Part shown: piece after piece, positions 22,015 through 34,350 of the stretch
How the letters are laid out: each line of letters starts with the position of its first letter
Position numbering within the stretch: the stretch's first letter is position 1
Assembly: GCF_963924675.1 (NCBI RefSeq)
Contig: NC_089232.1
Span: 40,614,659-40,678,658 of the forward strand
Length of the DNA: 64,000 nucleotides
Reading direction: 5' to 3'
From: Phocoena phocoena
Taxonomy: Eukaryota; Chordata; Mammalia; Artiodactyla; Phocoenidae
Program-made: the position numbers and the translations under genes
The notes under the pieces: generated by a model
The model's database searches: none
The model's input: only the letters and a program-made list of their open reading frames with translations
Told to the model about the DNA's origin: nothing

Positions 22015-22155
22015 CCAAAAGTTACAGTAAGCTCCATGAAGGTAATGACAGGGACAGATAAGGATTCTTCCATCACAGCTGCCAGCCCCCTGCTCTGACT
22101 ATATATATGACTACCGGATGCATCAGCCCTTTGCCCAGCACGATGCCAGGATGAG
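22015..22155 (+). mobile_element. L2 3' fragment
   Basis: AGTAAGCTCCATGAAGGTAA and TGACAGGGACAGATAAGGAT resemble the sense L2 3' region. Weak. Confidence 0.4.
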
Positions 22156-22439
22156 GGACAGGTGCCAAGATATATGATTTCTAGAGTGAAATTATTTTTG
22201 TGCCTCAATGTCATCAACCCCAACATGTCACAAAATAATATTCATTTAAAAATATAAATGCAGATTAAAGATGGCAGAGTAGAAGGATATACGCTCACTC
22301 CCTCTTTCGAGAGCACCAGAATCACAACTAACTGCTGAACAGTCATCGACAGGAAGACACTCGAACTCACCAAACAAGAGAGAGACCCCACATCCAAAGA
22401 CAAAGGATGAGCCGCAATGAGATGGTAGGAGGGGCGCAA

Positions 22440-22903
22440 TCACAAGAAAATCAAATCCCATAACTGCTGGGTGGGTGACTCACAAACAGGAGAAAAATTA
22501 CACCACAGAAGTCCACCAGCTGGAGTGAAGATTCTGAGCCCCACGTTAGGCTTCCCAATCTGGGGGTCCAGCAATGGAAGGAGGAATTCCCAGAGGATTA
22601 GACAGAAGCCTAGCGGGATTTGATTGCAGGATTTTGACAGGACTGGGGGAAACAGAGACTCTGCTCTTGGAGGGCACACAAAAAGTAGTATGCACATCAG
22701 GACCCAGGGGGAAGGAGCAGTGACCCCAGAGGAGACTGATCCAAACCTAGGACCCAGGGGGAAGGAGCAGTGACCCCAGAGGAGACTGATCCAAACCTAC
22801 CTGCTAGTGTTGGAGGGTCCCCTGCAGAGGTGGGAGGTGGCTGTGACTCACTGTTGGGACAAGGACACTGGCAGCAGAAGTAATGGGAAGTACTCCTTGG
22901 CAT
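22440..22903 (-). other. open frame antisense to the L1 5'UTR, split by a 50-bp duplication
   Basis: Two minus-strand frames, 22903 to 22697 (68 codons) and 22697 to 22440 (85 codons), meet at 22697 in different phases. The phase change equals the 50-bp tandem duplication at 22700-22799: without one copy they would be one frame of roughly 138 codons. Peptide similarity to the antisense frame in the L1 at 2541-3217 runs along both halves (GVTAPSPWV against GVTVFPWV; SLFPPVL in both). This may be an ORF0-like reading frame or a by-product of composition. Confidence 0.4.
22700..22799. repeat. 50-bp tandem duplication in L1 5'UTR
   Basis: The unit starting GGACCCAGGGGGAAGGAGCA at 22700 is repeated perfectly at 22750. 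The lack of differences means that it arose, or was homogenised, recently. Confidence 0.95.
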
Positions 22904-23267
22904 GAGCCCTCACAGAGTCTGCCATTAGCCCCACCAAAGAGCCTGTGACCAGCACTGGTCACCTCCAGTGCTGGGTCACCTCAGGCCAAACAATCAACAA
23001 GGAGGGAACTCAGCCCCACCCATCACAAGCAGATTAAAGTTTTACTGAGCTCTGCCCACCAGAGCAACACCCTGCTCTACCCACCACCAGTCCCTCCCAT
23101 CAGGAAGCTTGCACAAGGCACTTAGACAGCCTCATACACCAGAGGGTAGACAGAAGCAAGAAGAACTACAATCCTGCAGGCTGTGGAACGAAGACCACAT
23201 TCACAGAAAAAGAGACAAGATGAAAAGGCAGAGAACTACGTATTAGATGAAGCAACAAGCAACTCTA

Positions 23268-25826
23268 TGTCAATAAAATGGACAACCTGGAAGAAATGGA
23301 AAAATTCTTACAAAGGTATAAACTTCCAAGTGTGAGCCAGGAAGAAATAGAAAATATGAACAGATCAAACACAAGTAATGAAATTGAAGCTGTGATTAAA
23401 ATCTTCTAACAAACAGAAGTCCAGGACCAGATGGCTTCACAGGTCAATTCTATCACACATTTAGAGAAGAGCTAACACCCATCGTTCTCAAACTCTTCCA
23501 AAAAATTGCAGAGGGAGGAATACTTCCAAACTCATTCTACGAGGCCACCAACACTCTGATGCCAAAACCAGACAAAGATATCACCAAAAAAGAAAATTAC
23601 AGACCAATATCACTGATGAATATAGGTGCAAAAATCCTCAACAAAATACTAGCAAATAGAATCCAACAACACATTAAAAGGATCCTACACCATGATCAAG
23701 TGGGATTTATCCCAGGGAAACAAGGATTCTTCAATATATGCAAATCAATCAATGTGATACACCATATTAACAAATTGAAGATTAAAAACCATATGATCAC
23801 CTCAATAGATGTAGAAAAAACTTTTGACAAAATTCAACTCCCATTTATGACAAAACTCTCCAGAAAGTGGGCATAGAGGGAACCTACTTCAATATAATAA
23901 AGGTCACATACAACAAACCGACAGCAAACATCATTCTCAATGGTGAATATCTGAAAGCATTTCCTCTAAGATCAGAAACAAGACAAGAATGTCCACACTT
24001 GTCACTATTATTCAACATAGCTTTGGAAGTCCTAGCCATGGCAATCAGAGAAGAAAAAGAAATAAAAGGAATACAAATAGGAAAAGAAGAAATAAAACTG
24101 TCACTGTTTGCAGATGACATGATACTATACACAGAGAATCCTAAAGATGCAACCAGAAAACTACTAGAGCTAATCAATCATTTTGGTAAAATTACAGGAT
24201 ACAAAATTAATGCACAGAAGTCTCTTGCATTCCTATATACTAACAATGAAAGATCAGAAAGTGAAATTAAGGGAAAATCCCGTTCACCATTGCAACAAAA
24301 AGAATCAAATACCTAGGAATAAACCTACCTAAGGAGGTAAAAGACCTGTACTCAGAAAACTATAGGACACCTAAGAAAGTAATGAAAGATGACACAAACA
24401 GATGGAGAGATATACCATGTTCTTGGATTGGAACAATCAATATTGTGAAAATGTCTATACTACCCAAAGCAATCTACAGATTCAATGCAATCTCTATCAA
24501 ATTACCAATGGTATTTTTTAGAGAACTAGAAAAAAAAAATCTTAAAATTCATATGGAGACACAAAAGATCCTGAATAGCCAAAGCAATATTGAGGGAAAA
24601 AAACAGAGCTGGAAGAATTAGACTCCCTGACTTCAGACTATACTACAAAGCTACAGTAATCAAGACAATATGGTACTGGCACAAAAACTGAAATATAGAT
24701 CAATGGAACAGGATAGAAAGCCCAGAGATAAACCCACGCACTTATGGTCAACTAATCTGTGACAAAGGAGGCAAGGATATACAATGGAGAAAAGACAGTG
24801 TCTTCAATAAGTGGTGCTGGGAAAACTGGACAGCTACATGTAAAAGAATGAAATTAGAACACTCCCTAACACCATCCATACACAAAAATAAACTCCAAAT
24901 GGATTAAAGACCTAAATGTAAGACCAGACAATATAAAACTCTTAGAGGAAAACATAGGAAAAACACTCTTTGACATAACTCACAGCAAGATCTTTTTTGA
25001 CCCACCTCCTAGAGTAATGGAAATAAAAACAAAACTAAACAAATGGGACCTAATGAAACTTAAAAGCTTTTGCACAGCAAAGGGATCTGTAAACGAGATG
25101 AAAAGACAACCCTCAGAATGGGAGAAAATATTTGCAAACCAATCAACAGACAAAGGGTTAATCTCCAAAATATATAAACAACTCATGCAGTTCAATATTC
25201 AAAAAACAAACAACCCAATCAAAATTGGGCAGAAGACCTAGATATTTCTCCAAAGAAGACATACTGATGGCCAAGAGGCACATGCAAAGCTGCTCAACAT
25301 CATTAACTATTAGAGAAATGCAAATCAAATCTACCATAAGGTATCACCTCACAGCTGTCAGAATGGCCATCATCAGAAAATCTACAAACAATAAATGCTG
25401 GAGACGGTGTGGAGAAAAGGGAACCCTCTTGCACTGTTGGTGGGAATGTAAATTGATACAGGCACTACTGAGAACACTATGGAGGTTCCTTAAAAACCTA
25501 AAAATAGAATTACCATATGACCCAGCTATCCCACTACTGAGCATATACCCAGAGAAAACCATAATTCAAAAAGGCACATGCACCCCAATATTCATTGACG
25601 CAATGTTTACAATAGCCAGATTATGGAAGCAACCTAAATGTCCATCGACAGGCGACTGGATAAAGAAAATATGGCACATATATACAATGGAATATTAGCC
25701 ATAAAAAGGAACGAAATTGGGTGATTTGTAGAGATGTTGATGGACCTAGAGACTGTCATATAGAGTAAAATAAGTCAGAAAGAGAAAAACAAATATCATA
25801 TATTAACCCATATATGTGGAATCTAG
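23268..25826 (+). pseudogene. L1 ORF2 remnant (RT to C-terminus), frameshifted
   Basis: Polymerase motifs remain readable in pieces: RPISLMNI (about 23600), [10 protein letters not shown] (about 23690-23720), and the active-site SLFADDM with FADD at 24107-24118. The C-terminal cysteine motif [18 protein letters not shown] lies at about 25398-25451. The endonuclease domain is deleted. The longest open pieces are 23559-23876, 23867-24316 and 25225-25698; frameshifts and stops lie between. ORF2p normally has about 1275 residues; roughly the last two thirds is represented. Confidence 0.9.
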
Positions 25827-26035
25827 AAAAGTGGTACAGATGAATCGGTTTGCAAGGCAGAAATAGAGACACAGACGTAGAGACCAAAGGTACAGGCACT
25901 AAGGGGGGGATAGTGTGTCGGGGGGGTGGGATGAATTGGGAGATTGGGATTGACATATATACACTAATATGTGTAAAATAGATCACTAATAAGAACCTGC
26001 TCTATAAAAAATAAATAAAATAAAATTCAAAAAAC

Positions 26036-27034
26036 TATAAATACATTTGTTGTAGGATAAATCATCAAATCCTAAAGGGGCAAACAGTGTCAAAGCCAAA
26101 TATGTTCAACTGAGACAGTCCCAGGGCTATTTAGTTATAGACATATCGAAATAATGAAGGACAGAGTCATTAGCCAGGCTGACATCAAGAGCTGTAGTTA
26201 AATACTGAAGTAATTCTAAGGAAGGACAGAAAATGGTGATGGATTTCTCTTGTCCTCCTTCCCTAATTTTATGTGCATAAGATTTCTTTATTTCTAAGTT
26301 GATCAACTGTAAACATCCATAATATGGTAAATACCAGAAAGGAGACACCATTAATTCTGTCTTTTAGTCTAAAATAGACCAGCTAAAGAGAAGTTATTTT
26401 ATTAGTACTTCCAGCTCTATGCCAAATGTCCACACATGTTCTCTGCAGTATGTGCTTTAAATTACTTACCGAAATGGATATTTGTCTTTACAAAGAAATA
26501 ATGGTTTCCTTGTGTCTCTCAGTAACAGGCAAATTTTCCATCCTTACTGGGGTAAGATTAAAAAGCTAATCAGCACTGCGGTCTCTCAAGAGTCTACAGA
26601 TGTGCTCTCCCTCGATCCACAGTGGATTTGGGTTACCTGGCGATATTTGAACTGCCCCTCCTGCTCTTCTTGTACGTTTATTTAACACTTTGCTCAGCTT
26701 TGTTTTTAAATGATTCTGACAGCTCCTAACTAAGGAACAACATGCTCTGGCTAGCTGTTTTGGCCAAGGGTTTTTAATGATTTAAAAATAAGCTTGCATT
26801 CACTTTGGTTTTAATGTAGAAATGTCTACAGATGGAAGAGGTCCAAATGAAAAGCAAAGAGATGGCGGAGGCTGGGCTACATTTGCAGAGCTGTAGTCTG
26901 CCCTGAGGTGAACTCAGCATCATCAGCTCCCCACCCCCCAATTAAAGAGAAGCAACATTTGGCTTGGTTGTGATCCATTTATATATATTTGAAAAGTGAG
27001 CTTTTCATCAAATTCATCTTTTCAATACTTAGGT
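26036..27034. other. unannotated sequence
   Basis: No recognised repeat or gene. Short open frames at 26127-26351 and 26482-26685 are unsupported. Confidence 0.3.
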
Positions 27035-27215
27035 GTTCATCATCCTGCTTGGCACACAGTAGGCATGTAACAAGAACTGGTGAATCGCATTGTTTTCCCC
27101 ACTACATCGTGAGTGATTTGAGGTCAGGTCTATGACAGGACTGGTGTTGTCCTGGGCATTGCTGTAGGTCCTCAACCAAGGCTTGCTGAGTGATTGAAAG
27201 ACTGACTTGTTTCTC
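27035..27215 (+). mobile_element. L2 3' fragment
   Basis: GCTTGGCACACAGTAGGCAT at about 27048, and a second decayed stretch ending GGCTTGCTGAGTGATTGAAA, fit the L2 3' end. Confidence 0.45.
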
Positions 27216-28993
27216 ATTCTACCCTGTGCCAAGCCATTCATCGGAGGAGGAGTAAACAGAGTTAACAAGAGATGAAAAGAAGGATTGCTGAGCCACAGTG
27301 AGCGGTTGGAAAACACGAATTTGTGGCAGAGCCAATCAGCATGTTCTCAAAAATAACTCTAACAAAACTTGTCAGCCTGGGAGATAGGAGAGAAGATGAG
27401 AAAGGTGGTAAGTGGGGACAGATCAGGGGGTAGGAGGCCCCAGGGGGAGTGTTTTTGCAAACTGGTGGATGGAATCAGTATCTCCATGCCCCTTCTCTCA
27501 TTTCTACTTTTTGGTGTTTCAGATGGTGAACTGGCTTCTCTTGGAATAATTCTAAGAACGGAAGGGAGACCTCAGAGTTGGACAAGCTCACAGTGTTTAC
27601 AAATGACCATAAGTTATTATCATGACTCTTGGTCTGAAACAGGCCTTCATCTGTATTTTATTTGAGACTTGAGAGTTTCTGTCTCCAGCACCTCCTCAGT
27701 TCTCCTTTCCTCTTTCTTATTTGTAGGGTCGCTATATAATTCTATCATTGAAATTAAGACAGTTCTGAGAGGGAGAAAGAAAGCTGTTAATGACTACACC
27801 CATGGCTGTGTTATGACTTTTGTGGTCTCTAGGCACTTTTGCTTGGGACCTTTCCTCCAGAAAAAACAAACAAACCGAAAAAACCCCACTAAAAACTATA
27901 TTTTACAACTCTGATGGTATAAAGATGAATATAACGCAGGCTAGAGCCATTATAATATAGTACATTCATTGTTATATTCATTTTTTCTTATTTTAAAAGA
28001 AATGAAAATTTCTGTGGACCCCTAATATCACGATGGACCTTAGCGCTGTGCCCAGTGGAGAAGCTAGCCCTGTTTAGGATATCAGAAGTAAAATGGGTCT
28101 GTCCTATTTATGGTCACTCTGTAGGTCATAAGATTTCTGTTAATAAATGCTGTACCAGCAGGACTCCAGGTTCCCTGGAGCTTGGCTTCAGACCTGTTCA
28201 GAAGGTAATGAGTTTAAACTCATCAAGATGTATACATTAAGTGTGTGTACGTTTCTGAATATCAATTAAACCTCAATAAAGCTAACAAATATATAATGAA
28301 TTACCTGAACTATTATAATAACATTGTTGAAGTGGAAATAAATGACATAGCAGGTAAGTGGATGTGGTCGTTTAAGGCAGAGATTGAGCACGGGGTGTGG
28401 TGGGTGGAAGGCAAAGGCAGATTCCAGAGCACTTTGCTGGAAATGCCTTCAAACTGCCAGGGGTGTGTGGTGAGGCTTGCTGATGGCCATGGTTGTGCTC
28501 CTATCTCTGCAGTGAGTCTTCCTTAGAGTGAGGGGCTGGTGCTGGCCTGAAGCTTCTTTGGGCAAGACATCCAGTTAAACACCAGGCTGAGTGGGGAGAC
28601 CTGCCTTAGAGGGAGAGACATTAGATGATCCTGAGTCTTGTTCAGAAGCCAAGAGCATGGGGCTTCTTCATTTCTCTATAAGGAAAGGTGGTGACCTTAG
28701 CATGGAGCTCTTATCCTGAGATACATCTGTAGAAAGAACTAGCTTACTCACTGAACATCCAAACACTATCTTGTATGGTGACCTCTTTTTAATTCATTTT
28801 GCATGAGCATGTAGCTTATCTCTCTAACTTGATGGCTTGTTTCTGGTAAGCTGAAACTGTGTCATCTTAGAGTTCATAGTTATTGGATCTAACTGGAAGT
28901 AATATCAGAGTCCATGTCCCTTATTTTTTAGCTGAGAAGCCTAATAGCTTGTTGGTGGTACAGCCATGCTTCAAACTCACATCTCTTTGAGTT
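27216..28993. other. unannotated sequence
   Basis: No gene or clear repeat. AACCTCAATAAAGCTAACAA near 28270 resembles the 3' end of an old L1 but is too short to call. Open frames at 27369-27665 and 28245-28526 are not supported. Confidence 0.3.
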
Positions 28994-29214
28994 CTGGGTA
29001 AATTTTTTTGTTTGCGGTACACGGGCCTCTCACTGTTGTGGCCTCTCCCGTTGCAGAGCACAGGCTCTGGACGCACAGGCCCAGCAGCCATGGCCCACGG
29101 GCCCAGCCGCTCCGCGGCATGTGGGATCTTCCCGGACCGGGGCACCAACCCGTGCCCCCTGCATTGGCAGGCGGACTCTCAACCACTGGGCCACCAGGGA
29201 AGCCCTGGGTAAAT
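28994..29214 (-). mobile_element. cetacean CHR-type tRNA SINE, copy C
   Basis: Minus-strand SINE between about 29004 and 29204 with a short T-rich (poly(A) complement) end. CTGGGTAAAT at 28994-29003 and 29205-29214 is a perfect 10-bp direct repeat. The B-box complement GGCACCAACC (about 29141) has one change from the GGCACGAACC of the other copies, so its internal promoter may be weak. Confidence 0.94.
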
Positions 29215-30235
29215 GTTTTGTTCTGAAATTTTATGGCATCTTTTAAGGGCTTCTTCACAGCCTTGGACCTGTCACCTAACTCCTATTTTCACCTTTCTTC
29301 AATGAAGCTCTACTGCTGTTACTGTATTATATTTTTCTTCCTAAATTATCAGCCCGATAATTTGAGAATCTTCATTGATGTCCCAAATCGTAGCTTTTGT
29401 ACAATTTTCTTAACCGTTTCAACTCTTATGGCCTTGACAGTCATGCATTTCTGGCACCTTTCTGCTTATACCACTTTAGACTCATCTTCTCTTAAGACCG
29501 ACCCAACTTCAGTAATCCATATTTAAGAGCTCCTCTTGGTCACGACATCCATCTTACCTTCTAGCTGTTCCATTCGAAACAGCTGCCTCAATTTTTCACG
29601 TTTCTGATGGACACTGTGCACTCAACTCAATCCCAGTTATCCCAGTTCTTCACCCTACCTCTGGCTTCAAGGGCCTTCCCCAGGCCCCAAGACTCCATGT
29701 CAGTTTCTTTCAAGTGATCCCTTCTAACACACTAGAATCACTCCTTACAGTGCCCTAAATTATGTCATATCCCCAAAATAAGTTACTTTACCATTTGTGG
29801 GCTATTCACTCATTCCCAAGCATCCAAGCTTTGCCAGATAAATTTATGAGAAAGTTGCCACTGGGTCTGCTATACTCTTTTATTTCCTAACCTCACTTTT
29901 AAGCATCTTATTCCTCATGATCTCATTATCTTATGCCTCTCTGAACTATATATCCCTTTTCTCTTGGGGGAAAAAAAAAAAGTGTTCTAACATTTTTCTA
30001 CATTTTTTAAGCCTCATTCTCAACCATGCCGTCCTCACTCTGAACAGATGACCTTCCTTCCTACTTTACTGAAAAAGCAGAGGCCATCTGGTACAACCTC
30101 CATAATCTTTCCTCCTCTCCATCTGTCACCATGCTTTACTCTCTGAAACTTTCTCTGATATCTTCATCTTTCCTTCTCTTCCCTCCTGTTTCCATCTCCT
30201 TTCCAAAAGAAGTCCTAGATTTTTTAAAAATAATA
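29215..30235 (+). mobile_element. possible CR1/L2-type LINE coding remnant
   Basis: Pyrimidine-rich, codon-like texture. ACTGAAAAAGCAGAGGCCAT (about 30068) resembles the L2 ORF2 block encoding FTEKIEAI. The upstream part was not matched. No frame is open. Confidence 0.35.
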
Positions 30236-30390
30236 ACTACTGTGAATAAAGCACTGAGCTAGACTTGTTATGCACTTTATGCATAGGCCTCTCATTGACA
30301 TCTAAAAGTAGATTTTTTCAGGCACCATATCAGGAAACTGAGACAAAAGTTAACAACTACCCCAAGGTCACCAAGCACCATGGGGCTCTT
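30236..30390 (-). mobile_element. MIR SINE fragment
   Basis: ATAAAGCACTGAGCTAGACT at the left and ATCAGGAAACTGAGACAAAA with CCCCAAGGTCACCAAG at the right follow MIR antisense order. Confidence 0.6.
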
Positions 30391-30734
30391 TATTTCTTAC
30401 TTCTTGGCTTTTCTACAATCTACAGGATACACCTCTCTCTTCTTTGCCAGATTTGGTCTTTTTCTCTATTTTTGCTTACATAAACATGCACAAAAGCATC
30501 CAATTTTCTAAACAAAATTCTAAAAAACAACACAGATTAGTTACTTTGAAAAACTACCAATATAAGAATATCATTCTGCCACATTCATTTATTTAGTTAT
30601 TGGGGAAATTTTAAGAAGCTTCCTGACGTATATCAGTCCAGAAACTGTTTGCTTCTTATGGTTGAATGTATATCTTCCCAAACCTGATTAGTAGATGTTT
30701 ACGAATCTTTAAAATTAACAGGGCCTAATCAATT
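30391..30734. other. unannotated sequence
   Basis: Nothing recognised. Confidence 0.3.
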
Positions 30735-31745
30735 GATGTATAATTTATATACGATAAAATGCACCCATTTTAATGTGAACAGTTTGAAGAGTTTTCCTAT
30801 ATGTGTACATTCGTGTAACCTCCATCACAGTCAAGATATAGAACACTCCCATCATTTCAGTAAGATCCCTTATGCCTATTTGCAGTCAATATCTGTCCTC
30901 ACTCCACTCAGCCGGCCCAGTTCCCACTAATTGCTTTCCGTTACTACAGATTATTTTTTCCTGTCCTAGAAGTTCATATAAAAGAAATTCTACAACATGC
31001 AATCCTTTGTTTCTTGCTTCTATCATGTAGCATAATAGTGTTGAATGTATCAGTAGTCTTTCTTTTTCTTGCTGCATAGTACTCCCTTGAACGGAAATAC
31101 CACAAATGGCTTATACATTCAACTGTGGATTGACATTTGGACTGTTCCCAGTTTTAAGGTATTCTGAGAAAATTTGCTGTGATTATTCAATTACGAGTCT
31201 TTTTTGTAGAAATGTTTCATTTCTCTTAGGCAAACCATTTTCAAAGTATTGTTTGATCACAAAGTGTATGTTTCATTTTACAAGAAACTATTAAACTGTT
31301 TTTCAAAGTGGTTGCACCATTTTATGTCACCATCAGAAATATCAGAGTTCCATTTCCAGTATGCCACACCCTCATCAACAATTGGTATTATCGACCTTTT
31401 TAATTTTAGCCATTTTAACAGGTGTATAGAGGTAACCAGTTACAGTTTTAACTTGCATTTCCTTGACGACTAATGATGTTGACCATTTTTCATGTGCTTA
31501 TTGGCTATTTGCACATTTTCTTTTGTGAAGTATCTGATCAAATCTTTTGATCATTTTTACGTTGGCTTGTCTTCTTAGAGTTGAAAGATCACTTTATATA
31601 GTCTTGATACAAAATAATTTGTCAGAGATGTATTACAAATATTATTGTTCAGTCTACTGTTTTCTTGTTGATTTTCTTAATGATGCTTTTCAAATGACAG
31701 AGTTTACATTTTTATGAAGTCCAATTGATTTTGTTTTGTTTGTTT
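30735..31745 (-). mobile_element. ancient L1M 3' region
   Basis: Antisense old L1 3'UTR and adjoining sequence: TAACCTCCATCACAGTCAAG, TCATGTAGCATAATAGTGTT, AACTGTGGATTGACATTTGG, AACTTGCATTTCCTTGACGA. Heavily decayed. Confidence 0.75.
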
Positions 31746-31779
31746 TTTCTGGTTAAGTTGTATGTCTGTGTGTTTCTGT

Positions 31780-32230
31780 GTGTGACGTGCAATGTTATGT
31801 TAGTTTCAGGTATACTACGTAATGATTTGACATGTGCATATGTTATGAAATGATCACCACAATAAGTCTGGTAACCATCTGTCCCCATATAAAGCCATTA
31901 CGATATTACTGACCATATTCCTTATGCTGTATATTATATCCCTGTGACTTATTTATTATGTAACTGAAAATTTGTCCCTCTTAATCCCCTTCACCTATTT
32001 CACCCACCCTCCCAACCCTCCCTTCTGGCAATAACCCATTTGTTCTCTGTATCTATGAGTCTATTTTCATTTTGTTTTATTTCTTTTGTATTTTTTAGAT
32101 TCCACATATAAGTGACAGCATGTAGTATTTATCTTTCACTGTCTATTTCACTTAGGATAATACCCTCTAGATCTACCCATGTGGTTACAAATGGCAAAAT
32201 TTCATTATTTTTTACGGCTGGGTAAATTTA
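31780..32230 (-). mobile_element. L1 3'UTR block, second L1M piece
   Basis: TGTTATGTTAGTTTCAGGTA, AATGATCACCACAATAAGTC, TCTTAATCCCCTTCACCTAT and TTGTTCTCTGTATCTATGAG are a well-known antisense L1 3'UTR block. It interrupts the surrounding ancient L1, so it may be a later insertion. Confidence 0.8.
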
Positions 32231-34350
32231 TCTATATCAAAGGGTATAGATATCTGACTATAAGAGAATTAAAAAAGGATTCAATTTTTTATTCACTCTT
32301 CTCTTATGGCACAATATATGGTGTCTTTGAATGAATAATCCATGTACATTTGAAAAGAATGTATATTTTGCTGTTGCCATGCTACATAAATGTTAATTAG
32401 TTCATAGTGGTTGATAGATTTGCTGTCTACTTCTTCTATTAAACTGAGAACAGGGTGTTGAAATTTTCAATTAAATTGTGAATTTCTCTATTTCTTATTG
32501 TAGTTCTGTGACATTTAGTTTCATATATTTTGATGCTCTGTTATAACTGCATACACATGTGGGATTCTTGTATCTTCTTGATGAATTTACCACTTATCTT
32601 AAGAAACAGTCCTCTTTATCGCTTGACTATCGCTTGACTAGACTCAATTTTGTCTGCTATTAATCTAGGTACTGTAGCTTCCTTTAGAGTGGTGATTCAT
32701 GGTATACCTTTTCCACCTTTTAAATTTTGTCGTATCTTAATTTTTATAGTTAATGCCTATTTCTTGTACATAGCATATAGTTGGAATTTGCTTTGGTTAT
32801 CTAATCTGTCCATCTTGTGTGCCAAGCCATTAATATTTAATATAATTACTGATATAATTGGATTTAAGTCCACCATTCTGCTACTTTTTTTTTTCACTTT
32901 GTTCTGTTCTTTTGTTATCTTTTTCTCTTGCCTTCTTTTGGCTTACATGAATATGTTCTTTTTAGTATTACATTTTGTCTCTCTTTGGCTTTTTAAGTAT
33001 ATCACTTGTTCCATTTTTTTTAATTAGTGGGTTTGATGAGATATAAATATACATTTTTAATTTGCCACAGTTTACATTCAAATAATATTATGCCCACTTA
33101 AGTACATTACAACGGTATTTTTCTATCCTCCTTGTACTGTTGTCTTGCTGTTGTCATAAAGTTTATCTCTACGCATTTATAATTCCCAACACTCTATTAT
33201 TTTTGTATTAAACAGTAAATTATGTTTTAAATAAATAATAAATTAGAGAAAAAGTTTTTAATAGTTACTCTTACATTTTCATTTCCAGTCTTCCTCGTTC
33301 CTTTGTAAGGATTTGAATTTTTATCTGGCATTATTTTTTCTTCTGCCTGAAGAACTTCCTTCAACATATCTCTACTACAAGTTTGATGGTGATGAATTCT
33401 TTCACTTTTTTTGACTGAAAAATCTTTTAACCTTCTTTTTAAAGGGTATCTTTGTTAGATATAGAGTTTTGAATTGACATTTTTTTCTCTTTCTTTACTT
33501 AAAATATTTTTTATTCTTTCTATCTTTCATTGCTTCTGATGAAAACTTAGCACTTATTTTTATCTTTGTTGCTAGTACTTAATGTACATTTTTATTCTAG
33601 CTGCTTTTAAATTTTTCTTTTTAAATTGGTTTATAAATATTTCTAGATATGTCTAGATATAATTTTCTTTGTGTTTATCTTTCTTGGGATTCATTGCGCT
33701 TCTTAGATCTTTGAATTTATATTGTTCACATCAATTTTGGACAATTTTTTTTGTCATTTCTTCAATATTTTTTGATCCAGTTTTTGTGACTCTAATACCA
33801 CTTATATTAGAACACTTTAAAATGACCCACAGATCATTAATTCCACTTTTTGTGTTTTCTTCAGCTATGTTTCCTTCTATGTTTAGTTTTTCTATTTCTG
33901 TGTCATCAAGTTCACTGATCTTCATATCTTACACAGTTTCTCATTATTTTTTTCCTTTAATATTTAATTACATTTAGAAAGCTGTTTTAAATTCTTATCT
34001 GATAATTCCCTCATTTTTGCAAATCCTGGGACTGTTTATATTGATTGTTCTCTTGATTATGGGTCCATTTTCCTACTTCTTCACACTTCGTGATTTTTAA
34101 TTGAATGCTGAAATTTTTATTGTATTTAGTGTACAGATTTTGTTGTCTTTTTTTTTTTTTTTAAACAGTGTTGAATTTTGAGGGAGGGTGGTGTTAATTT
34201 AAGGTACTTTTTTTTATCAGCTTGATCCTTTCAAAATTTGATTTTCAGCTCTCTTATGACAGGTCTAAAGAAATTTTTACTGTAGTGTCAGCCTATGGGA
34301 TAGCTTCTCTGAGATCTCTGCTATGCTTATCATTCAAGACGTTTCAACTT
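32231..34350 (-). pseudogene. ancient L1M ORF2 N-terminus, ORF1 and 5' region
   Basis: Antisense of the L1M endonuclease-coding region (CTTGTACATAGCATATAGTT, complement of the Q-ETH region and near it) is followed, further right, by blocks at 33350-33400 (CTTCTGCCTGAAGAACTTCC) and 33755-33830 that fit the ORF1 side of L1M elements. Every frame is broken. With 30735-31745 this makes a nearly full span of a very old L1, oriented right to left. A 125-codon plus-strand frame (32650-33027) is its shadow. Confidence 0.7.

Larger units (their letters stand above)
22263..26035 (+). mobile_element. L1 with both ends but about 2.2 kb deleted inside
   Basis: The 5' end ATTAAAGATGGCAGAGTAGA begins a full 5'UTR (to about 23219). 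The first bases of ORF1 (ATG near 23220) run to about 23267 and then join ORF2 just before its reverse transcriptase domain. ORF2 continues to a stop at 25824-25826, then a 3'UTR and A-rich tail (about 26007-26035). Comparison with the L1 at 35677-41050, where the two sides are about 2.2 kb apart, gives the size of the deletion; the junction carries an ACAA-type short homology. No clean target-site duplication was found (ATAAATGCA against ATAAATACA is weak). ORF2 is broken, so the element is dead. Confidence 0.93.

Noticed and set aside
25916..25928. G-rich run as a G-quadruplex
   Set aside because: Only one or two G tracts of adequate length are present; four are needed for a simple quadruplex.
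32650..33027. 125-codon hydrophobic open frame, membrane-protein-like
   Set aside because: It is the antisense of the ancient L1 endonuclease region; T-rich antisense DNA codes for Phe/Leu/Ile runs.
33669..33977. 102-codon hydrophobic frame
   Set aside because: Antisense of L1 sequence, same reason.
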